DNA of 64,000 nt from Senimuribacter intestinalis (lineage in GTDB: Bacteria > Bacillota > Clostridia > Peptostreptococcales > Anaerovoracaceae): the NCBI GenBank assembly GCA_943192975.1, contig CALPCJ010000014.1, forward strand, positions 1 through 64,000, written 5' to 3'. This document shows positions 26,323 to 34,118 of this stretch, piece by piece. The notes under the pieces were generated by a model. The model saw nothing but the letters and a program-made list of their open reading frames with translations. It ran no database searches and had not been told where the DNA came from. The stretch's first letter is position 1, and each line of letters starts with the position of its first letter. The translations under genes were made by a program, and so were the position numbers.

Positions 26323-26491
26323 AATCTCAAAATCCTTTCTTCGTAATAGGAACTGTGTTTTTAGAAAGGGAAAGGCACCGCCTGTTTCCCCTATCTGTGA
26401 TTGTTGTATTTGTTAAGCCTGCAGTTATGCTGCAAGCAGCTGCAATGCGCCGCTGATACAGCCGGCAGCGAAAGATTGCAGCAAAACCAAA

Positions 26492-27781
26492 TTACAGCTG
26501 CGGGGTTCTGCGAATGATGTCGTCTCTGCCTGGTCCGTTGGATACTAGTGTAATTGGGAATCCAATCTGACGTTCGATTTCGTTGACATATTCCTGGCAG
26601 GCTTTCGGCAAATCTTCCCAATTGCGAATGCCACTTACATCGCTTTTCCAGCCAGGCACTGTTTTCAGTACCGGTTTGGCGGTTTCCAGATAAGTGGTAT
26701 TCGGGAAATCCTGATGGATTTCTCCATCGATTTCGTAGCCGACACAGATTGGAATTTCATCTAAATATCCGAGCGGATCGATAACGGTTAAGGCAACTTC
26801 TGTAGTTCCCTGCATTCTGCATCCATATCTGGTAGCAACCGCATCGAACCAACCAACCCTGCGCGGGCGCCCGGTGGTGGCACCGAATTCGCCGCCGTCG
26901 CCGCCGCGGCGGCGAAGTTCGTCAGCTTCTTCTCCGAAGATTTCGCTGACGAAGGCGCCCGCGCCAACTGCGGATGAGTAAGCTTTTACGACGGTGGTAA
27001 CTTCTTTGATTTCATATGGCGGGATACCTGCGCCTACAGCGCCGAATGCCGCCAGCGTAGAAGATGAAGTAACCATTGGATAAATGCCGTGATCTGTATC
27101 TTTCAGTGCGCCCAGCTGTCCTTCCAGAAGAATGTTTTTTCCTTCAGAAATAGCCTGGTGAAGAAAAGCAGAAGTATTGGCAACATATGGTTTTATCATC
27201 TCTTTATATTGCTTCATGGTTTCCATGAGCTCGTCAACTTTTAATGCAGGTTTGCCGTACAAATTGACAATCATCACATTTTTTAATGTGCAGACGTTTT
27301 CCAGTTTCTCCCGAAGTTTATCCTCCGGCATGAACAGCTCGTTCACCTGGAAGCCGATTTTGGCGTATTTGTCAGAGTAACAAGGGGCGATACCGCTTTT
27401 GGTGGAGCCGAAGGATTTTCCGCCAAGGCGTTCTTCCTCGTATTCGTCCAGCAAGATGTGATATGGCATGACGATGTGGGCGCGATCTGAAACCAGAACT
27501 TTTGGCGCAGGGACGTCCCGGTCTGTCAAGGATTTGATTTCCTCAATCAGCTTCGGAATGTTCAGTGCTACGCCGTTGCCCAGAATGCTGGTGGTGTGTC
27601 CGTAAAAGACGCCCGATGGCAACATGTGCAGGGCGAACTTACCGTAATCGTTTTTGATGGTGTGTCCTGCGTTGCTTCCACCCTGAAATCTGACGATGAT
27701 GTCGCAGTTTTCAGCCAGTGTGTCTGTGATTTTACCTTTTCCCTCGTCGCCCCAATTGGCGCCGACAATTGCTTTGATCAT
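26492..27781 (-). CDS. purA: Adenylosuccinate synthetase
   Basis: A 429-residue GTP-dependent enzyme converting IMP and aspartate to adenylosuccinate. The N-terminal GANWGDEGKGK P-loop-like motif, FQGGSNAGHTI, and TTGRPRRVGWFDAV are diagnostic. The start at 27781 has AGGAGGT upstream; the longer frame lacks support. It is directly downstream of purB on the same strand, so two consecutive steps of AMP synthesis are paired. Confidence 0.96.
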   Translation of the reverse strand: MIKAIVGANWGDEGKGKITDTLAENCDIIVRFQGGSNAGHTIKNDYGKFALHMLPSGVFYGHTTSILGNGVALNIPKLIEEIKSLTDRDVPAPKVLVSDRAHIVMPYHILLDEYEEERLGGKSFGSTKSGIAPCYSDKYAKIGFQVNELFMPEDKLREKLENVCTLKNVMIVNLYGKPALKVDELMETMKQYKEMIKPYVANTSAFLHQAISEGKNILLEGQLGALKDTDHGIYPMVTSSSTLAAFGAVGAGIPPYEIKEVTTVVKAYSSAVGAGAFVSEIFGEEADELRRRGGDGGEFGATTGRPRRVGWFDAVATRYGCRMQGTTEVALTVIDPLGYLDEIPICVGYEIDGEIHQDFPNTTYLETAKPVLKTVPGWKSDVSGIRNWEDLPKACQEYVNEIERQIGFPITLVSNGPGRDDIIRRTPQL

Positions 27782-27839
27782 AGTGTAACCTCCTATTCGT
27801 TCACGTTCAGGCGGGTTTGCATTACTGGTGTGCTCCCGA

Positions 27840-29273
27840 TTAAACGTTAATTTCAGCAGTGAGACCAAGCAGCGCCTCATTTGCTGATAGAATAGGCTTT
27901 ATGACCCCGCTGAGAAACTCTGTTGTCTGCTGTGGAGCTCTGCCCACATAGTTTTCCGGTTTCAAAGCCTTCTGTAAAGCCTCTTTTGTAATATGAAAGG
28001 CTGGGTCTGCTGCAATACGATCTAAAAGATCGTTTGGCTTACCCTGCTCTTTGACAACTTTGCCCGCTTCCATGGAATGTACGCGGATTCGCTCGTGCAG
28101 TTCCTGACGGTCTCCGCCGGCTTTTACGGCATCCATCATAATGTTCTCTGTAGCCATAAAAGGAAGCTCTGCCATCAGGTGTGCTTCGATGACTTTCGGA
28201 TAGACCACAAGACCGTTGGAAACGTTGATATATAATTCTAGGATTCCGTCCACTGCAAGGAATGCTTCGCTGACGGAAATTCTCTTGTTTGCTGAATCGT
28301 CCAGAGTTCTTTCAAACCACTGGGTTGCAGCTGTTAGCTGTGGGTTCATGGCATCACTCATGACGTAGTTGGCAAGGGCTGCCATACGCTCTGAACGCAT
28401 AGGGTTTCTCTTGTATGCCATGGCAGAGGAGCCAATCTGATGCTTTTCAAAAGGCTCTTCGACTTCTTTCATGTGCTGCAGCAGACGAATGTCGTTGGAA
28501 AATTTGTGTGCGGACTGGGCAATACCTGCCAGCACGTTCAGCACTCTGCTGTCAATTTTTCTGGAATAGGTCTGGCCGGAAACCGGGTAGCAGCCGGGAA
28601 ATCCCATTTTGTCAGCGATTTTCTGGTCTAAGGCTTTGCATTTTTCGTGGTCACCTTCGAAGAGTTCCATGAAGGAAGCCTGACTTCCGGTAGTGCCTTT
28701 GGAACCGAGCAGTCTGAGGCTGTCCAGAACGTATTCCAGATCCTGCAGGTCCATGACCAGATCATTGAGCCAAAGGGTTGCGCGCTTGCCGACAGTGGTA
28801 GGCTGCGCTGCCTGATAGTGAGTATATGCCAGCGTTGGAAGGTCTTTGTAGGTATCTGCAAATTTAGCTAAAGAAGCGATGGTATTGATGATTTTCTTTT
28901 TTACCAGCGTTAAAGCTTCGCGCATGATAATCAGGTCTGTGTTATCGCCAACATAGCAGCTGGTTGCGCCAAGGTGAATGATTCCCTTTGCATCCGGGCA
29001 CTGCTGACCATAAGCGTACACGTGGCTCATGACATCATGTCTGACTTCTTTTTCTCTCGCCTTTGCGACATCGTAGTTGATGTCCTCGGCGTGAGCCTTT
29101 AATTGGTCGATCTGCTCCTGCGTGATGGCAAGCCCCAGTTCTTTCTCAGCTTCTGCCAGTGCAATCCAAAGTTTTCTCCAGGTGCGGAATTTCATGTCCG
29201 GCGAAAAAAGATACTGCATTTCCTTACTCGGGTATCTTTCTGAAAGCGGACTGGTGTAATTGTTTGTTGACAT
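27840..29273 (-). CDS. purB: Adenylosuccinate lyase
   Basis: A 477-residue fumarase/aspartase-superfamily enzyme that splits adenylosuccinate and SAICAR. The signature loop SSAMAYKRNPMRSE is present near residue 285, and THYQAAQPTTVGKR is the conserved second region. The start has GGGAGG upstream. It heads the purB-purA unit, with a good promoter 40 bp before it. Confidence 0.95.
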   Translation of the reverse strand: MSTNNYTSPLSERYPSKEMQYLFSPDMKFRTWRKLWIALAEAEKELGLAITQEQIDQLKAHAEDINYDVAKAREKEVRHDVMSHVYAYGQQCPDAKGIIHLGATSCYVGDNTDLIIMREALTLVKKKIINTIASLAKFADTYKDLPTLAYTHYQAAQPTTVGKRATLWLNDLVMDLQDLEYVLDSLRLLGSKGTTGSQASFMELFEGDHEKCKALDQKIADKMGFPGCYPVSGQTYSRKIDSRVLNVLAGIAQSAHKFSNDIRLLQHMKEVEEPFEKHQIGSSAMAYKRNPMRSERMAALANYVMSDAMNPQLTAATQWFERTLDDSANKRISVSEAFLAVDGILELYINVSNGLVVYPKVIEAHLMAELPFMATENIMMDAVKAGGDRQELHERIRVHSMEAGKVVKEQGKPNDLLDRIAADPAFHITKEALQKALKPENYVGRAPQQTTEFLSGVIKPILSANEALLGLTAEINV

Positions 29274-29312
29274 ACGAAAACCTCCCTACGTAATCTATAA
29301 AAATAACATATT

Positions 29313-29341
29313 ATTATAGCATTTTACACGGGGAATTTCAA
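29313..29341 (-). promoter_or_regulatory. Promoter of purB
   Basis: On the minus strand TTGAAA (29341-29336), 17 bp, TATAAT (29318-29313). No PurR-type or riboswitch structure is evident. Confidence 0.75.
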
Positions 29342-29532
29342 GAGCGGGACTATCGTATTTTTGCAATCATGAAGGATTAACTTAAAACGGTTGTTTTTGG
29401 AAAAAGTGTATAAGAAAAAGGCTGAATCTTAACCGAGAATTAGAAAATGTTAAAATAATGTATAAAAGTAATCGGTCAGATTCTCATTATAGTTATGGAA
29501 GGCTCATCTATTACTGTTCTCCACCCCAAAAA

Positions 29533-29549
29533 CTTGCGTTTTATGCAAG
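29533..29549. promoter_or_regulatory. Copy of the tailocin-switch operator, 16 kb away
   Basis: CTTGCGTTTTATGCAAG is the exact reverse complement of operator 2 at 45715-45731 in the phage-tail control region, and four further T match on one side. It lies in a 452-bp gap (29274-29725) that otherwise holds only promoters; the ORF across it has no ribosome site. Confidence 0.7.
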
Positions 29550-29657
29550 TTTTGCGTCAAGTTATTTGAATGATTACAAAAAATGCAAGATACGAGAAAA
29601 GTCAAGATGGATTATTTATACACTTTTTTTAGAAAATCGCAATATAGGTTGAATCTC

Positions 29658-29686
29658 TTTACTTTCATAGATCGTTCGCATATAAT
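29658..29686 (+). promoter_or_regulatory. Promoter of the ion-channel gene
   Basis: TTTACT (29658-29663), 17 bp, TATAAT (29681-29686), about 40 bp before the start codon and 110 bp downstream of the operator copy. Confidence 0.65.
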
Positions 29687-29725
29687 TTTATATGAATAAG
29701 GATATAACTCAGAGGGAGCATATAT

Positions 29726-30460
29726 ATGTATAATTTCAGAGATGCGATGGATGGTAAATCCACCAAGACCTATGATCTGCTTGTTTGTATTTTTTGCCTT
29801 GCATCTGTTGCACTTGCAATTTTGGATTTTACACAAGGATTAAGTCAGATAGAACAATGGATGGACCGCATTATTTACATTTTATTTGTGGCTGACTATA
29901 TTGCCAGGCTTTTAATTTCAGAGAATAAAGGTCAGTTTTTTAGGGCAAACATAATTGATCTGATTGCGATAATTCCACTGAACTCTGCATTTAGAGGACT
30001 TCGACTTGTGAGAATGACGAAGTTTTTAAAGCTGGCTAAACTGGCAAGAGTTGGGGCATTATCTGCGAAAGGTGCATTTAAAGCAAAGCGATTTTTAAAT
30101 ACAAACGGATTTAAATATATGATTTGTTTATCTGTAATTGCGGTAATTGCTAGTTCATGTGCCATGGTGTACTTTGAGGGAATGAATTTGCAGGATGCCG
30201 TTTGGTGGTCTTTTGTAACAGCGACAACCGTAGGTTATGGAGACTTATCTCCTGAGACTGCTGTTGGAAGAATAATCGCTTCAATTTTAATGCTGGTTGG
30301 CATTGGTCTGATTGGTTCCTTGACCAGTGCAATTACATCATTTTTCTTAAAAGCGCCTACATCAGATGCGTGTAAATCAGAAAAGGTTGAGATGGTGCTG
30401 ACCTTGTATGAGACGCTATCAGATAGAGAAAAGGAGCTTTTTCGAAATAGAATAAGCTAG
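29726..30460 (+). CDS. Voltage-gated-type potassium channel
   Basis: A 244-residue six-helix ion channel subunit. Helices S1-S3 occupy about 17-90, and an S4-like helix with regularly spaced positive residues (RGLRLVRMTKFLKLAKLARVG) lies at about 90-110. S5 is near 130-150, and the selectivity filter TATTVGYGD is at 165-173. A helical cytoplasmic tail follows the last helix (TSAITSFFL). The filter indicates potassium selectivity. No regulatory RCK domain is present. Confidence 0.87.
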   Translation: MYNFRDAMDGKSTKTYDLLVCIFCLASVALAILDFTQGLSQIEQWMDRIIYILFVADYIARLLISENKGQFFRANIIDLIAIIPLNSAFRGLRLVRMTKFLKLAKLARVGALSAKGAFKAKRFLNTNGFKYMICLSVIAVIASSCAMVYFEGMNLQDAVWWSFVTATTVGYGDLSPETAVGRIIASILMLVGIGLIGSLTSAITSFFLKAPTSDACKSEKVEMVLTLYETLSDREKELFRNRIS

Positions 30461-30462
30461 TG

Positions 30463-30491
30463 TTGACCAATCCTGCCAGATAACATATAAT
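30463..30491 (+). promoter_or_regulatory. Promoter of the DUF362 gene
   Basis: TTGACC (30463-30468), 17 bp, TATAAT (30486-30491), starting at the stop codon of the channel gene. Confidence 0.75.
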
Positions 30492-30521
30492 CAAGGTATA
30501 TTAATTTAAGGAGGATGAAAG

Positions 30522-31652
30522 ATGAGTTCAAGGGTTTATTTTACAGACATGCATGTAGGCATGGGCGATAGTTTGCTGGACAAGTTTGAACGTTTAATCA
30601 CAAAAGCAGGCATCGATCAGATTGACTTTCAGGATAAATTTGTAGCAGTGAAACTCCACTTCGGTGAGTTTGGAAATATGGCATTTCTGCGTCAGCAGTA
30701 TGCTAAGGTGCTTTGTGACCATATCAAGGCGAAGGGCGGCAAGCCATTCCTGACAGACTGCAATACCTTGTATGTGGGTTATCGCAACAATGCACTGAAT
30801 CATTTGGATGCAGCATATATGAACGGCTATAACCCGCTGGCAACAGGTGTACATACCATTATTGCCGATGGTCTGCGCGGAACTGATGAACGTGAAATTC
30901 CGGTAGAGGGCGGCGAATATGTAAAAACCGCAAAGATTGGTGCTGCCATTGCAGAAGCAGATGTAATCATTTCTTTAACCCATTTTAAAGGGCACGTTGG
31001 TGCTGGCTTTGGCGGCGCTATCAAAAATATCGGCATGGGAGCCGGTTCAAAGAAAGGCAAGATGGAAATGCACAGCAGCGGCACTCCGATGATTAACACA
31101 GAGGATTGTATCGGCTGCAGCATGTGCGTGAAGAACTGTGCCAACGATGGTGTCCATGTGATCGATGGAAAAGCAGTGATTGATGAAGATAAATGTCTGG
31201 GATGCGGCTACTGCATCGCTTACTGTCCAAAGGGCGCTATTGCAACGAAGTGGGACGAAGCAAAGCCGGTGATGAATAGAAAGATTGCAGAATACACCAA
31301 GGCAGCCTTAGCCGGAAAAGAGGCATTCCACATCAATATGCTGATAAACGTATCTCCTGACTGCGACTGCGAGGGCGGAAATGACGTTGCAGTAATTCCT
31401 GATGTAGGCATGTTCGCTTCCTTTGATCCCATTGCCATCGACCAGGCCTGCGTAGATGCAGCCAACAAGCAGCCGGTGATTGCTGGCAGTGCGGCTGATA
31501 AGTGTGCCTGTCATGATCATGGATGTGGCCACGCACATGGTCACGACGTGTTCAAAATCATGCACCCGGATACCGATTGGGAAGCGGGACTGATTCACGG
31601 CGAAAAGCTAGGCATCGGCACCAGAGAATATGAACTGATAGACGTAAAATAA
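30522..31652 (+). CDS. DUF362 protein with two 4Fe-4S clusters
   Basis: A 376-residue protein. The DUF362 domain occupies most of the length, with LTHFKGHVGAGFGGAIKNIGMG as its hallmark. Two ferredoxin motifs are inserted near 193-230: CIGCSMCVKNC and CLGCGYCIAYC. The C-terminal part has a Cys/His-rich stretch CACHDHGCGHAHGHD that may bind metal. It probably transfers electrons in the cytoplasm, but its partner is unknown. AAGGAGG precedes the ATG, and a terminator follows. Confidence 0.9.
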   Translation: MSSRVYFTDMHVGMGDSLLDKFERLITKAGIDQIDFQDKFVAVKLHFGEFGNMAFLRQQYAKVLCDHIKAKGGKPFLTDCNTLYVGYRNNALNHLDAAYMNGYNPLATGVHTIIADGLRGTDEREIPVEGGEYVKTAKIGAAIAEADVIISLTHFKGHVGAGFGGAIKNIGMGAGSKKGKMEMHSSGTPMINTEDCIGCSMCVKNCANDGVHVIDGKAVIDEDKCLGCGYCIAYCPKGAIATKWDEAKPVMNRKIAEYTKAALAGKEAFHINMLINVSPDCDCEGGNDVAVIPDVGMFASFDPIAIDQACVDAANKQPVIAGSAADKCACHDHGCGHAHGHDVFKIMHPDTDWEAGLIHGEKLGIGTREYELIDVK

Positions 31653-31664
31653 TTTTTAAAACAG

Positions 31665-31697
31665 ACAGACAGCAGATGAATCCGCTGTCTGTTTTTT
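31665..31697 (+). terminator. Rho-independent terminator after the DUF362 gene
   Basis: ACAGACAGC (31665-31673) pairs with GCTGTCTGT (31684-31692), followed by T6. Confidence 0.87.
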
Positions 31698-31746
31698 GTG
31701 CAGAAGTAGTGCAGGGGTGCTGCGGAAGTCGGCGCCCCAACCTTTC

Positions 31747-31816
31747 TTACATTTTCCTTACATTTCTTAAATTTTCTCCAAAGTTATAGACGGTTGTGAG
31801 ATTGTCGTGATATAGT
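31747..31816 (+). promoter_or_regulatory. OmpR/PhoB-type direct repeats and promoter for the ABC transporter pair
   Basis: TTACA at 31747 and 31758 are exactly 11 bp apart, with TTAAA close behind. A TATAGT -10 box is at 31811-31816 and the -35 region is poor, which suggests activation by a winged-helix response regulator. None is encoded next to it. Confidence 0.5.
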
Positions 31817-31844
31817 AGTGGAAGAATTAGGAAAGGGGAGAAAT

Positions 31845-34115
31845 ATGTTAAGATTAGAACGAGTATCGAAATTCTACTCAAGCGGCGGACTGGTTTCTAC
31901 AGGGTTCAACAAGATTGACCTAAATTTTGAAATGGGTGAGTTTGTCGCAATTACCGGAGAAAGCGGAAGCGGAAAATCCACACTGCTCAACGTGATTTCT
32001 GGACTGGATTCCTTTGAGGAAGGCGAAATGTATATCATGGGTCAGCCGACCAGCGGATTTTCCAAAGAGGATCTAGAAGAATACAGAAAGAAATATATCG
32101 GAAATATCTTCCAGACGTTTCATTTAATCAACAGCTATACTGTGTATCAGAACGTAGAGCTGGTACTTTTGATGAGCGGATATGACAAGTCAGAAATTCC
32201 GGAGCGGGTACGAGAAATTATAGCGAAGGTCGGACTTTCCTCCTATGAGAAAACCAAGGCCTCCAAACTTTCCGGCGGACAAAAGCAGCGCGTTGCCATT
32301 GCCAGAGCGCTGGCGAAAGAAACGCCGATTATCGTAGCTGATGAGCCGACTGGAAATCTGGACAGTAAGTCAGCGGCGGAAATTATAGAGTTGCTGCACC
32401 AGCTTTCTAAAGATAAGCTGATCATCATCGTAACCCATAATTATGAGCAGGTTGAGCCTTACGTGACCAGAAAAATCACTATGCACGATGGAAAAGTGGC
32501 AGAAGATAAACGGATGGCAGTGACCATCGGCAGCTGCGGGGACGCGGAGGAGTCTGTCGAAACTGCGAAGGCAGACGGCCTTACCTTAGGAAGTATGGGA
32601 CGGCTTGGCGTGCGCAATACCTTTAATATTCCTGCAAAATTTTTCCTGCTGCTGACGGTTTTTTTGTTCCTGTGCATGAGTGTAATCAGCCAGTATACAT
32701 CCTTTAAGAACATGGGGGATATGGATACAGGCGGCTATAACTACTATTTCATGGATACTGACAGAAATAGAATTCTCTTTACTAAAGAGGATAGAAGCGA
32801 GTTGACCGAGGACGATTATGAAAAGATTGGAAAAATAGATAATGTAGAGCGAATTATCAAAAATGATCTTATGCTGGATTTGGTTACTGACGTATCGGAC
32901 GATTTTGAGAAGGGAGATTTTTACATTACTTCTAAAGTAGAAGAAGCCGAGGTTATGGAAGGGCAGCTTGTGGAGGGCAGGATGCCGGAATCGTATAACG
33001 AGGCAGTCCTGATTATTCCGGAAGGCGGCTATGCTGAGGCGGTTATCGATATGGTGATGAAAGCCGACAAGGTCGATGTGCGCAATCAAAATACTGGAAA
33101 CAGTATTTTGCGTAAAAAAATGAAAATCGTCGGCTACGGTTATCTGACCAAAGAACAACAGGAGACTTTAGACGAATCGGATATTTTATATGAAGCTTTA
33201 TATTGTGTCGGTGAAGAGGCTTTGGATGATATCAGATTGACAGTGCTGGAGCACCAGTGCAGCCAGGAGATTGTCTTTGCGGATAACATTTTAAGCGGGG
33301 ACTCCGGTGCAGGCGTTTTACCAATCAAAGCAAGCGACAAAGTGCCTAAGGGTGAAATTTACGTGCCTGCAGACATTGCTGCGCTCAGTACGGAAAGCGC
33401 AGTAGGTAAAACTTTGAAACTGATCAATAAGAGCTTGTATTTTGAAAGCGAAATCAACTTCAGTGTGGGTGCGGTTTACAACCAGAGTAATCTGAAAACC
33501 CTCCTTGAAATCGAGAATTTTGAAGAGGTGAGCGGCAGTCTCTTTATCAATCCGAAGGACTATGCAGCCCTGTTTGACAAAGGGAATTTCCAGTCCTCCG
33601 TCCGTGTAAAAGACGATAAGCTGACTAAAGAAACAGCGGCGGAAATTGAAAAGGAGGGTTACCACACTTTCTGTGTACATGACGGATATGTGAGCTACGC
33701 CGGTGGTTTTGGAGTCATTCTCACTACATTTTACACCATCATGCTGGCGGCAGTGCTGATTGTGCTGTTCTTCATCACTTATTTCATCATTAAGCTAATC
33801 TTGAAGTCGAGGAACATCTATTTTTCGACTATCCGTATGCTGGGTGCAAGCAAAGAAAACTGCAGCAGTCTGCTGAAAGTAGAACTTTTTGCAGTGTTCA
33901 ATATTGCTTACTTTATTTGCATGGGGCTTTTGGCGCTGGTAAAGTTGGAAGTGGTGAAAGTCGCTTATCTGCAGCAGTTGGTGTCTTTCCTTTCTATCGG
34001 GGATGTAGTGATTCTGTATGTAGTGCTCTGCCTGATGTCGGTACTTCTGGCGGGCAGATATGCCAGACAGCTATTTAAAAAGACAGCGATGAATGCGTAT
34101 AAAGAGGAGGTGTAA
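31845..34115 (+). CDS. ABC transporter, fused ATPase and FtsX-type permease (first of pair)
   Basis: A 756-residue fusion. The ATPase covers about 1-225 with Walker A GESGSGKST at 38-46, signature KLSGGQKQRVAIARAL and Walker B IIVADEPTGNLD, which is the LolD/MacB subfamily. One helix follows near 275 (FFLLLTVFLFLCMSVI), then a long extracytoplasmic domain (about 295-620), then three helices in an FtsX-like core. This is a MacB-type mechanotransmission layout used for export of peptides or lipoproteins, or antibiotic resistance. The ATG at 31845 has AAAGGGGAG upstream. The next gene encodes its likely partner. Confidence 0.85.
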   Translation: MLRLERVSKFYSSGGLVSTGFNKIDLNFEMGEFVAITGESGSGKSTLLNVISGLDSFEEGEMYIMGQPTSGFSKEDLEEYRKKYIGNIFQTFHLINSYTVYQNVELVLLMSGYDKSEIPERVREIIAKVGLSSYEKTKASKLSGGQKQRVAIARALAKETPIIVADEPTGNLDSKSAAEIIELLHQLSKDKLIIIVTHNYEQVEPYVTRKITMHDGKVAEDKRMAVTIGSCGDAEESVETAKADGLTLGSMGRLGVRNTFNIPAKFFLLLTVFLFLCMSVISQYTSFKNMGDMDTGGYNYYFMDTDRNRILFTKEDRSELTEDDYEKIGKIDNVERIIKNDLMLDLVTDVSDDFEKGDFYITSKVEEAEVMEGQLVEGRMPESYNEAVLIIPEGGYAEAVIDMVMKADKVDVRNQNTGNSILRKKMKIVGYGYLTKEQQETLDESDILYEALYCVGEEALDDIRLTVLEHQCSQEIVFADNILSGDSGAGVLPIKASDKVPKGEIYVPADIAALSTESAVGKTLKLINKSLYFESEINFSVGAVYNQSNLKTLLEIENFEEVSGSLFINPKDYAALFDKGNFQSSVRVKDDKLTKETAAEIEKEGYHTFCVHDGYVSYAGGFGVILTTFYTIMLAAVLIVLFFITYFIIKLILKSRNIYFSTIRMLGASKENCSSLLKVELFAVFNIAYFICMGLLALVKLEVVKVAYLQQLVSFLSIGDVVILYVVLCLMSVLLAGRYARQLFKKTAMNAYKEEV

Positions 34116-34118
34116 GAG

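Noticed and set aside
29458..29652. A 64-codon ORF upstream of the channel gene
   Set aside because: No ribosome site, and it runs across the operator copy; composition is not protein-like.
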